Source: Spirodela intermedia (taxonomy: Eukaryota; Streptophyta; Magnoliopsida; Alismatales; Araceae). Taken from it: a stretch of DNA of 64,000 nt. The DNA is taken from positions 3,876,001 through 3,940,000 of the forward strand of contig LR746279.1 in NCBI GenBank assembly GCA_902729315.2. Direction: 5' to 3'. The position numbers and the translations under genes are program-made. The notes beneath the pieces are model-generated. The model ran no database searches. It saw nothing but the letters and a program-made list of their open reading frames with translations, and had not been told where the DNA came from. Shown here piece by piece: positions 26,801-41,800 of this stretch (position 1 is the stretch's first letter; every line of letters starts with the position of its first letter).

Positions 26801-29800
26801 GGGGTCAATATGCAAACAGTTTATCTCAGGTCTATGAAAAGACAAAGATGATAGTTTTTTTTGCTTGAAATCAAGTATGTAAAACTCATATGACAACACG
26901 CAATTCAAGTTATCTGGAGCCTCTTGCCATTTGCTTTCAATATCTCTATTGAGATTCCAACCTTTGATAGAATGACTCTCCCCATGGCTTGAAACAGACA
27001 GTTTTTGTTGATGAAGAGCAAATAGCTAATACTATCGTTTATGGACAGATGTATAATTTAATTAACTTCTATATATGCGCATACACTCTTTCTTTTGATG
27101 GACTCTGGTGGAAAATGTGGGTATTTAGTTATCATCTCACCCTAAACATTATCTTTGATGATTCAGATAACTTTTCACCCAAAGTTTCTTGCATCTCGAG
27201 TTGAGAAAGAAAGAAGAGCGATCCTTTCAGAGCTCCAGATGATGAATACCATAGAATATCGTATTGATTGTCAGGCAAGGGCATTTTTAATTGTAATATT
27301 TGGCGATTTTTTTAACAGAGACCAAATGCTTGTGGTGCCATCACCTTGTCCATTGCCAGTTATTTTCCCAATTGACTTTTTCTTTTCATGCTTTTTAACA
27401 GCTCCTACAACATTTGCATTCAGAAAATAAATTAAGTAAACGGTTCCCTATAGGATTGGAGGATCAAATCAAGAAGTGGGACACAGAGAAAATTCGTAAA
27501 TTTCATGAGCGCTGGTACTTCCCTGCAAATTGTACTCTGTATATAGTAGGAGACATTGATAATATTCCTGAGACAGTACGCCACATTGAAGTAAGTTTTT
27601 AATTCTGATGTTTTTACTATTTTCTCCTTGTTGTGTTAAATCCTTGGCAATGAGAGCATTATTTGAGGCATGGTTCCCTGTCTTCTCTGGCATTGCTCAT
27701 TGTTTAGAGTGTATTTGAGAAGACAACTCTGGAAAATGAGACACCCACACCTAAAGCAAATACTCCCAGTGCATTTGGTGCCATGGCAAGTTTTCTCGTT
27801 CCAAAGCTGCCAGGTGGGCTAGCTGGGAGTTTATCCAATGAGAAGTCTTCTATTTCTATGGATCAACCAAAAGTCACAAGAAAGGAGAGGCATGCAGTTC
27901 GTCCTCCTGTGAAACACAAGTGGTCTCTTCCAGGATTTGGAGGTGATGCTGAGGATCCGCAGATATTCCAGCACGAGTTGATTCAAAATTTCTCTATTAA
28001 CATGTTCTGCAAGGTATTGGAAATAAAATCCAAAACTTCTTTCTTTTGACATAAATTTAGTTATTATCCGAATTCATCAGCTTTTGGGTGCAATGAGCAG
28101 ATATTGCTTTAACACGGATACATGGTTCACTTGAGATGGTGTCAAGAATAATTTGATACTCTCTGAATGCCTTACATTTTTTTTCTTTTGAAATATTTTG
28201 TGATCAAGGAGTGATTGGTGGACTATGACGAATATGTTCTTTTGCTTTGCTACATGTTTGAGTACTGAGATACCAATGAATTGCTCAATCAAGCATATGA
28301 ATGCTTACTGATAGACTACACTATATCTTAATCAGGAGGAAAATATATAGCTTGTTTCAATGGTTTTGATCATGTTTTTGCAATGCAGATTCCTGTTAAC
28401 CAAGTTCAAACATATGGAGGCCTACGGGATGTTTTGATGAAGAGAATATTTCTGTCAGCTTTGCATTTCCGTATTAATACAAGATATAAGGTGGGTTCCA
28501 TGATGACTGTTTTGTCTATGATATGTTTTTTAAAACATCTAGCTGCTCTGTTTCAGGAATGTTTTATTGAGAGTTGCCCCTATCAACTTTACATTTTTAT
28601 TTTAATGGAAGATATTAAGTTTATCCACCCAACTTTGGAAGGTCTGACAATGGGGCCCTGTTGGGGTGGGGTGGTAATTTGGACTTGAGATATTATTGAA
28701 AATCCCGTTTCAAAATTCTTTTACCGGTATACTCCAAATTTATGCATGTAATTCATAATTCGTAGTCGGGTCGTTTTTATTTATTTTGACTTGGTTATTG
28801 TTTTTTCCCTTAGACCAGCTATTCCAGATGTACTCAGACTGGTTATCTGGGTGCTCGATTTTATTTGAAAGTCTATGTGGTTGGTTTGACGGGGAAATTG
28901 GGCACTTACTGAAAAATAAAAATAGAGACATCTGGGGAAGCAGGTGACTGAGGCTGCTTAAAGACTGTTGAATGAAGGCTGTAAGGTTCTTTGGGTATCT
29001 TACCCATTTACACCCTTATGATATATGTGCATGACGATTATGTTGCCTTTTAATGGAAAAGATAAAAGCAGGAGTGAATAGCTACTGGTCGTATATTAGA
29101 TGATGAACAAGTTTGTTACACTAGATATTTTAATTTCATTGTTATTTTATTTTTGTACATTATCGCAGTGGTTTTTTTTTTTTGGCTTTTGATTGTCAAA
29201 ATATTTTATTCCTTATAAGATAAAAAATTATTCCTCTTTATGATGTGTGGTCCATTGATTTCCATTGATTTGCAGAGCTCAAATCCACCTTTCACCTCAG
29301 TCGAGTTGGATCACAGTGATTCTGGAAGGGAGGGATGCACTGTAACTACTCTTACTATTACTGCCGAACCCAAGAATTGGCAGAATGCCATAAAAGTTGC
29401 TGTTCAGGAGGTTTGCCTCTTGAGCTTTTATACCCTTTGATGCTACCTGATTTTTCCATATTTTTTTATCTTATAGCTAGCTAAAGATGCTACAGAGAAC
29501 ATTATGTATAGAGCAACACTTTTCAATATAATTAATTTTACTGAAGCTTGATAAACTGCTTTCTTGCTTTTAGTTCTATGGACGTGCATTTCTTCTCTTT
29601 GTTAGTCCATTCTGAAGAAGTACTGTGTCCTATGCAACAAACTTGTTTATGTAACCTCGGGAAAAAATATACTTTGTACATAATGTTTCTGTTTTGCTGG
29701 GACATTTTGTCAACTACAGTGAATCTTTTTAATCTTCTGTTTTTCGGTAGTCTGAAAGGAGTTTCTGTTATAGTCTCAAGGGGAGAAATTAGACATCTGA

Positions 29801-32800
29801 CTGTAATCTGTCTTAATAGGTGCATATAATATTGAACTGTTTTCTACATGCCTTATATCTTCGCATGTGGGAGTAACTTCCTGTCCTTGTTGAATTCTTT
29901 CTCCTTGGTCATTTGTTTCTCATTGTTTACCCTGTTCCATACCTCTATTCACTATCCTGTAATTTATGGTATTTTTTTACTACATCTGCCAATATTCCTT
30001 AGTCTCAACTTCGAATTGATCGATGCAAATATTTAGTATATCATCTTCTTTGATATTATTCATTATGCCTTTTCTTGTGTGCTCAACATTTCAATTTATC
30101 TCATAGTAGATACATTTGAGAGTCTTTCATACCTTGAGACACTTTTCCAGGACCATCCATAAGGCACCCTCATGTAGAGATGTTACAGGGATATTGGTTT
30201 TTTCATTGTCTTTTGTCCTTTCATTTGGAATGATAATGCACAAAGCACATAAAATGATAAATAAGTGGTTCTTCTATAAGTTTTGAGTTCAATTTATTGC
30301 GTAACAGAAAGGTCCATTCGCTTTGTTATGAGATTAATTGCTTTGGTATAACTACTGAGATTTATCTTATGATGCAGGTCCGTAGGCTTAAAGAGTTTGG
30401 TGTGACAAAGGGAGAATTGGCTCGATATATGGATGCACTGTTGAAGGACAGTGAACAATTAGCTGCAATGATTGACAGTGTACCCTCTGTTGATAATCTG
30501 GATTTTATCATGGAGAGTGATGCTCTAGGTCATACCGTAATGGATCAATGGCAGGGGCATGAAAGTTTGGTTGCAGTTACTGAAACAGTGGCACTTGAAG
30601 AAGTATGGCTTCCTGCTTGCTTAAAATTTTATTGTGGTGCAGTTTTCAGACAGGCCTTTTTTCTTTTCTCAGTTTTCCAATGACTTTTCTGGTTTCGCTT
30701 TTGTTAACTAATGTCTGGAACATGGGCTGTTTTTTGTAGTGCGTTACTACTTTTCCGCTAAAGTTTTACTCTTCTAATGTAACATCTTATATGGGATTGT
30801 ACCCGTTCGAGGGATTTTATCTGTGCCACTTTATTAGGATTGAGCTTGTTCTATTTCAGGTTAATTCTACTGGAGCAAAGATCCTGGAATTCATCTCTGA
30901 TTTTGGGAAGCCTACTGCTCCCCTTCCTGCTGCAATTGTAGCATGTGTTCCAAAGACCGTACACATTGATGGGCTGGGAGAAGCTGACTTTAAGATATAC
31001 CCTCATGAAATAACTGATGCTATAAAGGCAGGCTTGGAGGAGCCCATAGAAGCTGAACCAGAGGTCTCATGTCTAGACATTATCTGACAGCCTCGCCCTT
31101 ATTATTTCATAACATATTTTTACTGAACTCTTTCCTTTGAATTATATGGTCAGCATTATTCCTTTACCTTGATTGTGATCCTTTGTTGTCTTGAATTTTG
31201 GGTGCCGAGTTAACAAAAAAATAATTTTTTTTATTCACACTTGTATTTCCTTGGAATATGTAACTATGTTAGAGTTCAGAAATATCTTTAATGTTGTATT
31301 TCCTACCTTCATGAAGTCACATGCAGTGGAAAATAGTACCACTTTTAGTAATTAACGATGCAGATAAGCAGAATTCTTCAATACGTTATACTTTCCAAGT
31401 GGTTTGTGCCTTGGATTTACTCTGATCTTAATATTCTTGTTTTCCCATGGTTGAATGTTGGTGGACGAACTTATTTGCGATTACAAAAGGATTATGTCTC
31501 TATTGTCAAGATTTTTCTAATTTATGAACAATATGGCCATATTTTGTTGGCTCATGGATGGAGAAGCAGCCAGTAAGTTTCAATAATGCTCAACATATGG
31601 CCTACAATTGGTGGCCATCCAGGCCAAATTTGAAAAGAGGACTTTCATTCTTCATGAATGGGTATGAGTGACTACGAGGACACTTCCTCAGTAGTCAGAA
31701 GTTGTGCATTTAAGCTCAGTGATATAAATTCCATGACATTGAAAGGAACCTATGCATTTGCTCAATTGAGTCCCAATATCTTGCTTGATTGGTTATCAGT
31801 TCGTATTTTTAGGTCATTCCATTTTCGTACTCATGAAATAGATGTTGAGGTGATGAGCAATGTTATCTTTCTGAACTTCTTTCTGTTAATGGCGAGGAGA
31901 TATACATTGATAAAACGTACATTGTGACGAATGGAATCTTTTTTACTGATATATTTTGGTAATTACGTTAACTGATTAATCTGCCTCTGGCATTTTTATC
32001 ACGCCTTGGCTTTATGTACTTTTTGAACACAATTTCCTTGTAATATTTTTTTCCACGTGGGATGGATGAAAACTTTTTAAATGCCTTTTGTAACTTCATT
32101 TTATTTTCCAATATTTTTCCTATGAATAAATACTCATCTACGTATTGTCAGTTCTATGAACATGCAGGATTCTCAAGATCCCATTTTCATTAAAAGCATT
32201 TATAACGACATAGAGGTTCCGAAAATCATCTTGAAAACAATCCTCGCTATCTTGTTTGAAGGAGATGTGCTCTGGTTGCATAACACAACATGAGCAGCTT
32301 AATTTTCTACACTGTTGCTGATTTCATCTGTTTCGTATCTGTAGCTGGAGGTCCCAAAAGAATTGATATCGTCATTTCAACTGGAGGAGCTGAAGTCAAA
32401 GTGCGAACCATCTTTCATTTCATTAAATCAAGAATTGAGTGCTACAAAAATATTTGATCAAGAAACTGGCATCACTCAGCGTCGCCTTTCAAATGGGATA
32501 CCAGTAAACTACAAGGTAATTCTTACTCTTTTCTTAGGCTAGGTGCTTTACTTACCAGTGTGAACGGTCGATGGATAAGTTCATCTAGAGCTTTACTGGA
32601 TTTATAGATTGTTTTACGGTCACCCTTAACATTCTTTGGTTTGAGAAGGGGGTTCATGCTGTCATCTGTTTCAGTATATTTGACTCTACATTGGCTGATC
32701 ATCTTCCCTCTTAAGTAATGATGATAGCATCCAGTCTAAAAGGATTACTATGGGTACAACCAAACGTACAGATAGGGTTAATAGAACATGTGAACAGGAG

Positions 32801-35800
32801 AATACTTTTTCTGTGATAGAAATTCTTAAAAGAACTTTTGCAACAATCGTTTTGAATGTAACTCGTTTTTAGTAGAGGGTCAGGTTGTCGTCTTAAATTT
32901 CCATAAATATATTTTCCCTTCCGTGCATTTTTGAAAAAGGTTTGTACCCGTTTTCCATGTTGAAGTAGATATAAATGAAGCCATGTATTTCTCAAAATGG
33001 AAAAATGTCGAGGTGATCATAATGGCAAGGTTTTCCATGTCTCTTTACCTGATTCTAGTTTGGTAGATCTATTAGTGAGAAAATTTCATAAACTATAAGA
33101 TTTTTTGTTGGATTAGCTCTCTAGCACTGTTCACATTCAAAAAAGAAATGAAAGATTGAAAGAAACAAAGTCAATGTCACACAACCTACTGATTTGTCAT
33201 TCAGTTGTGGTTTTTGTTTCATATGTGCTTTGGCTTAAACGTAATCTTACTGTCTTGGTCATACTGTTTGGTACGGTATACACAGCTATCTCGTTCTCAC
33301 TATCGTCCATGACAAAATTAGATGGGAAGAGACATTGAATTTCCTGTCATCCAGCAAACCGTGCAAAATTTGGGTTTCACTTCATCACGGGTTTGTGGCA
33401 CATGTGTCCTGTGGAAACATGTTAAGTCTAGACGCGGACATGAAATGTTTTAGCGGACATAGATATACATATGCCTATTGATATGCATCATCTAATTGCT
33501 ATTTGAAAATAGATTTAGTTATACTATGCCAAGGATTTGTGTTCAAGATGTTTGCTAATGCATGTTTAATCGAGATATTTTTCACTGTAAGTCATAATTT
33601 TGGGAAGCATGTTATCACAATTCCGGTAATAAACACGGTGTTGCTTTGAACGGAAAAGAGTGGGGACATTTTATAGGTTCTAAATGTTTTCATGTTAACA
33701 TGCTTACGTTTTAATAGTCACTCAGTTCGTTGTGTCATGATTATTTTTAATACATGATTTTGAACTAAATTACTTAATTTGATTTTGCTATCTCCGACCG
33801 ATTTGTTTCTCTTTCTTTTTCCTTTCTGGTCTCTCATGAACATGGTGTCAGCCTCTCTTGAAATGAAATATTGTAGGACGTCTTTGTATTTCTTTGCTAA
33901 TTCAAGTGGATTTCATGGGTTTATACTTGTTACTAATGCCTGTTGCATGCCTACGGATCCACATGGCCTTTTGTGGGATTCTTCTTTATGTTCTTGTTTG
34001 GGGTCACTAAATAGAGTGGTGGATCTGTAGTCTGTTATAAGGTGCAGCAATGCTTTTTCTTTTTTCTTGATAAAAAAGTTGGGAATCACTCAGTTTGAAA
34101 TGTAATATCTGTATAACTTCAAATCTTCGTGTATCTTTTCTTCAGTTATCCTCTATGGGAACTTATATCCTTTAATGGACTTCATTTTATTTCGTATTGG
34201 TTGAATTTACTCAACAGTCCAATTGTGTGCTTTTATGTTCCATTCTCTTTTCAGTGTACTTAAAAATTGGCATCAATACAGATCACAAAGAATGAAGCCA
34301 AGGGTGGTGTCATGCGGCTAATTGTGGGCGGTGGAAGAGCAGCTGAAACCTCTGATTACAAGGGTGCAGTTGTTGTCGGTGTGAGAACTCTGAGTGAGGG
34401 TGGGCGGGTTGGCAACTTTTCAAGGGAACAGGTACACCAATATCCATTTAGCATTTATGCTGTCTACTGAACAATTTCCTAAAGCATTCCTTTTTCAATA
34501 TAAAACTATTATGTTTCATTGTTGAAGAATCTTGAGTCACAACTGTCTTGTTCACCATGTGTTTTTTATCCACATAAGGTATGGTTATGTCTTGTGATCA
34601 TTACTTCCATTTTCTTCCCTCTTACATGAAGGTAGTTTTTGTTCCGTCCTCTCTTGGATCATTAATATTGTTCTTTGCGGTTTTTGTCATTTGGAGTTCT
34701 GATAACTATAAGAGATGGGTTGTTTAACATATAGTTGAGAAGTTCGCTTCAAACATGTAATGCTTAGCTTTCGGATCTCTTTTATCAAAAAATATAATTC
34801 TGTTTGAGTTCAGTAAAAGCCACATTTTTACTGAACGACAGTGCATTAAGACAGATCATTAGGATGATTGACTGCAGCTAGTGGGGGACAAAGTACCAGT
34901 TAAAGTGGAACCTATGATTGACCTTTGGAGTACATTTTCCCCTTGTGCACTGAGCCAACTCGAAGTTGTTTGTATATTCTAGCATCGTGGTTGTAAATGA
35001 TGAACATATACTTCTTTTATATAAATCTGTAAAAGTAAATCAGATAAATACTTTTCCATAGGTTTTTTTTGTGCCATTTTTAATTGGATGTGAACCTTTG
35101 GATATCAACTCTCACTGCAAAAGCACTACTTAAATTCGAAATGCTTTTGATGTACTTATTTCTTGTTCAGTGTCGTGGATGGTTCGCTTATTTGTGATAC
35201 TCTCTTTTTGTGGCATTGCTTTCTTGTATAACCACATTCTGTGAAGAGTTGTTCTGTTTCCCTTCTGATCGTGAAATTGGTCAAGCAGCTTGTATTTATT
35301 TTCACTTTATTTTTCTTTTGAGAATACAGCTAGGCAAATTTGAGAAGATACTGACTCATTTTGATCCACTGCAGGTAGAGCTTTTCTGTGTTAATCATCT
35401 GATAAATTGCTCCTTGGAGTCAACAGAGGAATGCATCTGCATGGAATTTCGGTTTACTTTAAGAGACGGTGGGATGCGTGCTGCTTTTCAATTACTTCAT
35501 ATGGTTCTTGAGGTATGACCTTTTAATAACTCACGCTTTTCTTTAATTGGTATCTATCCAGACGAAGTGTTACTGAAGTGATTTTCATGTATCTTTCCAT
35601 TTAATGCAGTATGCCAAGTTCCCTTACTGAAATGTCTTAGATGTACATACTTGGTATTGATTATTAATCCGTTTTCAGGTTTGTAATTGATAAATAAAAG
35701 TAACGCATGGATTCAACAATTTTCCTGAAACCATTTTTTCTATTCAAGAATTTTTTCAGTATATTTCTTAGAACACTTTGCTCTCCTCTCTATTGTGTTT

Positions 35801-38800
35801 ATGACTTTAGCTTGATATTATGCCCAATCTGGCCCTAGAGATTCGACTATTATTATTTTTGATTGCAAGATTTGTATTGTTATCTTCTACAATTGGTTTT
35901 AAGTTTATGATTGTTGGTGGAATGCAGCACAGCGTATGGTTGGAAGATGCGTTTGAGAGAGCAAGGCAGCTGTACGTGTCATATTACCGTTCCATTCCAA
36001 AGAGCTTGGAACGTTCTACAGCACATAAACTCATGTTAGCAATGCTAAGTGGTGATGAGAGGTTTGTCGAACCAACACCACAATCATTGCAGAGATTATC
36101 ACTACAAACAGTTAAAGATGCAGTGATGAATCAGTTTACTGGAGGCAATATGGAGGTCTGTTAGAGTACTTCTGACGTTAAGACAAAAGACACAAGTTGA
36201 TATGAATATCCATCATGTGTTAGAGTCCATGTACTATGCTCTTTATGTTGCTTTGAAGCCTGCATGTAAGTTTCATGTATTTAATGTTATCACTGAGAGT
36301 TTTGATTTCATTTCACGTTAGGTGAGCGTCGTTGGGGATTTCACGGAGGATGAGATTGAATCTTGTATTCTTGATTATCTGGGGACAGTGAGGGTGACAG
36401 AAAATGCTGCCAGTGTACTTGGTGTCCATCCAATTACATTTCGATCGTCTGCATCTGATCTTCATTTTCAGCAGGTACAATCTATTTCTATATTGTACCG
36501 ATCCATTCTTTACCTTCTATGTGTTTTTTCTCCCCTACGAACTGTGTACACTGTTGAGTATTGATGTATTTTTTAAAAGATGAACTCCTGAGAGGATTGT
36601 ATATTTGTCACCACAGATCCTAACACAGTTTATTTGCTAAAAGTTGCCAACTCGAGATGCTGTACTGCTCTTTCTTGTTCATTGTTGAAGGAAATTGGCT
36701 CTTCTTGTCCTAGGTGAAGGAACGTCTGTAATCCTATACAGGACAGCCATCAATTGGAATATTTGTGCAATTGGATTTCATCTTAGTATTTGGGATGGAA
36801 GTTCACTGGAAAGTGCTATCTTCCGAGTAGATTCAATAGCATCCAGTAGATGCCGAGACACTAAAATAGGCCTTTTTCTCAGCGAAGAGAACTTATTCTA
36901 GATGTACTTCGGGTACCATAGTTTGTGCCCCTCAATAATGAATTCTATGTCCCTTGATGCATAATGGATAATATTTGAAACGGAAATATTGTGAAAAGTG
37001 TATTTGTATCATCAAAGGAGGGAGGAAATGAACAGTGATGAATCAGAATTTTGGAGGTGGAGGGTGACATGAGATAAAAGATACAATAAACTAATGTTGG
37101 TTTGTTCGTCTTCTGGAGTGTGTTATCAAACCACACAATTCATTTTTCAAACTTGTAATTAGCATGAAACATAATAGAGGATGCCAAATGAGACTGCGAA
37201 AGATGGATTGACACTCTTGGACTGCACGAAAATGATAAACATATGAAAATTATAGTTGGTGGGAGATGATTTCTCGATTGATTAGACTTGGGCCGGACGG
37301 AAAGTAGACTAGCGAGAAAAAAGATTTTATTAATCATTTATTGTAGTAGTTCAGTATTTAGTGGACCTACTTTCGAGAGAAAAAAGACAACCTTTGAGGT
37401 TGTATCCCGGGTATAGCTTCTATATTTTCGAGAGCATGAAGTAGAACCTCTGAATTCTTATAATGCCGTTAAAGCACATAGGGAGCTAAGTTTTTTGGAA
37501 ATTGGATCTAATAGGACTTCAGAATCCTTAACGCACGCCAAAGACAAAAGCGTCCTACACAGACTTAATGAAGCATGCAAGTTCTGATGGGCTTTGATGA
37601 CTTCCCACATGTTTTCCGTTGTAGTGCAAAACCATTTGACTGCAACAAATGCAAGATAATTCAATAAGAAATCTCTACGGTTTTATTTTTTTTTCCTTTT
37701 TAGTGTTGTTTTGTGTGCATGTATGCGAGGTGCCAGTAGAATTGCATGTTGTACCTTTAATATTTATGTCCATGTGTGGTAGTGTAATTGTCATAACTGC
37801 TCCAAAAGATTGGTTGTGCATTGATCATCGTTCCAAGATCGTTTGAAAACAGCAGAAAATCATATTCCTCAAGATTTTGTCCATTAATAGGTATTCTTGA
37901 AGGATACCGATGAGAGAGCATGTGCATATATAGCAGGCCCTGCACCAAATCGGTGGGGATTCACTGCTGACGGGAAAGATATGTTTGAGTCTATCAGCAA
38001 TGGCTCAGTTGTAACTGGTAAACTCCAATCTTTTTTAACTTTGATAAATACATGCTGTTTTAGAATGCTATTTTCTTGTACTGAGATTTATTGTTACGGA
38101 ATGGTATATGTGCATTTTTCAGATCTCTGCTTAACGTAAAAGTTAAGATTATATTTACAATATGTACTAAATATTTATTTATTTATAGGTCATCTATCAA
38201 GTACCTTGGTGATTTTATGTTATGGTTGTTCATGCGGTCTATGTGCTAGTTGGCATCATTGAACGGCCGGGGTACACTATCATCAGCATGCTCTCTCGTT
38301 CATGTTTTTCCTTCGATACTATGCCATTGAGATCTCTTCTTCCCCTTTCTCTATAGAGGGTAGCCTGCTATCCTGTTATGTTTGCCCACTAGCACCAATT
38401 ACATATTGGCTACTGGTAACTTTCTATTGGGTACCAATTGAATGTCTGTGGTATAATCTTCTAAAGACAATCATGCTTGGGGTTTTGTACGTCTGAGTAG
38501 TCCTTTCCCATGAAGCCTGGAGGTTTAATTCATATCTATTTGTAAAGGTAAAATCGACAAGTGTCATGAACACGAATATTATATTCAAGAGGTTTCACTT
38601 TTCGTTTCATCATCTTCCCACCAATGTGACTTTCAGCAGGTTGCACTTGCATATTTGCAAAATATCAGGCCAAACACGAAGTTGATTATTCTAGAATTCC
38701 GCCAGACTTCAGCTGGGATGGTGTTCTATTATCATGATAATCTGCAAACTTAGCTTCTTATTCAGCTGCATTTCCAGTCAGAGGGGAGGGGAACTGATGC

Positions 38801-41800
38801 CCAGAGACAGTCTCTTGTAACACTTTGTTCATTTCAAGTCTCAACAGGGCACATTTGTTCATTTTAAGTCTCAACAGGGCCCATTTCCCTGTCGAATGCC
38901 AATTTTACTACTGTTTCAACTAGTTAAACGGTGCATTGTAATACCGCTGGAATTATCCTATTATCTGTGCAGTATTTACTATGATGTTGAGACATCCACA
39001 TATGTATCTGGTAGCTCTGTGATATCGTTGATAAGTAAGTTATTACATATCTCTCAACAGAAAGGAGGAAACTATTGTTTTGTTGCTAGCAACTTGATTC
39101 ATTGAATCCATGAATTCTGTTGATTCGTGTTCTTATTTGATAGATTGCTATCTTTCAAAACTGGCATCCTAATTTATCATCCACACAAAGGAAAGAAAAT
39201 GCAGCTTCAAATTTTTCTTATATTTTATTAAGACTTTGACAATCTGGTATAATTTTCAGAAGTAGTACCAATTTATTAGCTAGATTGAAACCGACACACA
39301 ATTTCTGTGCAGATGATCAATCAACTTCTGGGGAGTCCCCTACACTGGAATGGAAAAATGTAAACAGCGGCCTTCAAAGAAATATTCGGTCTCATCCTCT
39401 ATTTTTTGCTGTCACACTGGGGCTTCTGGCTGAGATAATAAATTCCAGGTGAAATTGCTTAGTATTGAACTACATTATCTGCCCATAGTATCATTTTTCA
39501 CTTTTCTGAGGTGACAGCAATGTTTTAGATAATGAAAAATGAAAATTATATTTATATATGGAGATGGCAACTGATGGTCATTTGGTAACAACTTTACCTT
39601 AGATATGCCGTGTGTGGATTGTCACCTGTGGCTTATCTTGTCCTGACTTCTGCAGACATTGTGGATGGTCGATTTATCAGTGACAAATGAATTTAGGTAG
39701 ATTTGAATGGACGAGATACTGAGAGGACATCATTGGGATATCATCTCAGATGTGGGCAGGAATGCACGGATCACCTAGATATAGTCCATGTTTTCCTTTT
39801 TTTAACTTAACGTTCGGGATTCCTGGACCTGTTGGGACTTTTGAAATCGTTCTTCGCGAGCATGTGGATGCATTTAATTTAGTGGGATTAGTTAGTACTA
39901 ATCCATTTTTCTCCTTTTCTATCAGTTTGTGTTTCAAGAATAAGAGAATTAGGCCATATTACAACTAAAATCATGAATACAATGTCAAAAGTGGCAACTG
40001 ACTCATTTAACGCGGGAGGGATATAATGCTTATGAAATTAGTATCCCAGGTTTCTTCTGAGATTTATACTGGTGATGTTCAAAAGGGGCCACTTGAACTG
40101 CCAATAATGTTTATTTGGTTGGTAAGGTGTACCCATTGAGGGGGCTTCTATCCTCCAAGTCGGCTATAGCTACATGGGACTTATATTGAACCTTTGACAC
40201 ATCCCATGGGACAAGGGCCGGCAAAATATGCAGGCACCATGAAATGGGTCATGAATGATCATTCAGTTGAGGAAAATTGTGATATGCCTTTGTAGAGGCA
40301 TGTCAGATGAACTGGGAGATGGATGTGGATTATTAGAAGAGGAAGCATCTAGTGACGGACATTTTGCTTTAACAAGAGGGGTAATTGGATAGGATGAATG
40401 GGCCATCACTAGCTGCATCAGCCTGAGGAGAGAAACCAGGACATGAAAGAAACGCAAATCTTGTTGAAGAGAATGTTTCGCGGCCTCTTGTCTGCACAGA
40501 AGTGAGCTTGTTGTCCGCATTGGTTACAAGCCAGGAAAACAGAAGCGAAAAAACAATGCAGCAAAAGTATGCTTGATCGGTCATAAATAATAATCTATGA
40601 CTGCATCGAACAATTGTTGATTTGACTAATGTGCATAGCTGAAGAACAGAGAGACAGACATAGACAAACACTAACTCAATTGGAGCTGGAAGCTAATTGA
40701 GCATGGTATTTAAGGCCAAATCATGTTAAATCATTCTGGATCATTTTTATTTATTTTATTCTAAAAATATGTCCTAGCTCCTTAAAGTATTCGCAATATG
40801 CAAATATGTACCTTTATTTTTTCTGATGTGAAACTGAGATCGTATGTCTGTCTCAGTGGGTTCCATTGGATTGGACGTCCATGCAGACAGATGCCAGACT
40901 ACGCCTTATCATTTATAATGGTCTTCTAGCTTGGTTAACATTGGCATAGGCAAACTTTTAGTAATTGTGACCAACTACTAGCCTTTGCAGCTTCGACTAT
41001 CGTGCCATGCCAAAGGGCTTTTATTCTTAGCTTTTGTTGGATGAACGTACGCCAAAAGATGTGAATATTTATGACAGGCTAATGAAAAACTTGTGTTGCA
41101 TTATTCAGGTTATCACCCAAGAAATTGCTTAGGATTCAAGTTTGTCTTGTTTCCTAGGTTCATCATGTTGGCTGATGGAACAACTGTCATTAGCCTCGGT
41201 TAGGGTTATACAATTCATTTAAACTAGTCCCCATGTAAAACGTGTCAAAGACTTCTGTCGTTAAATTGAAAGAAGGGATAAGCATATATTGGTGCAACTA
41301 AGAAATATGTAATAAATAGAATGAGAATAGGTCATCACTGTTTCCCACTATCCACATTCTTTCAGCGGCATCTTGAGCCTCTACCTTCATTTTCTCTTGC
41401 AGGCGAAAGTTCTAGGTTACAGAACTGATTATCAGCCCAGGTAGGGCCCATCGGCATTTAACTCGTTCATCCACTTCCCTATTCTTGGAAGATGGTTCTT
41501 TCTTTGCCATCTGACACATCTCTATTGTTGAAATGATTTTGATTTACAGTATCTTGGGATTATAAAAGTTCCTTTCCAGTAACTCATCAAGTCTTAATTT
41601 TTCTGTCATCACTATTTGTAGACTTATTGATCTTGTTACTTGCCGCACCAGTTACTTCATTTGCAGTCTCAATAATTCACATAAAGCTTATTAGAAGGAA
41701 TATCATTCTAGTGGGGGATACTGAAGTCATCATTTTTTCAGCTCATTCCTTGTGTGTCGTTATTCTTAATCATGCTCACATAATGTTCACTTTGCCATTT

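Noticed and set aside
41403-41440. A 38-base segment in SPP intron 19 flanked by CTTGCAG and CAG|GTAGGG
   Set aside because: Inclusion would give a TAG within four codons and shift the frame. No family support; probably chance.
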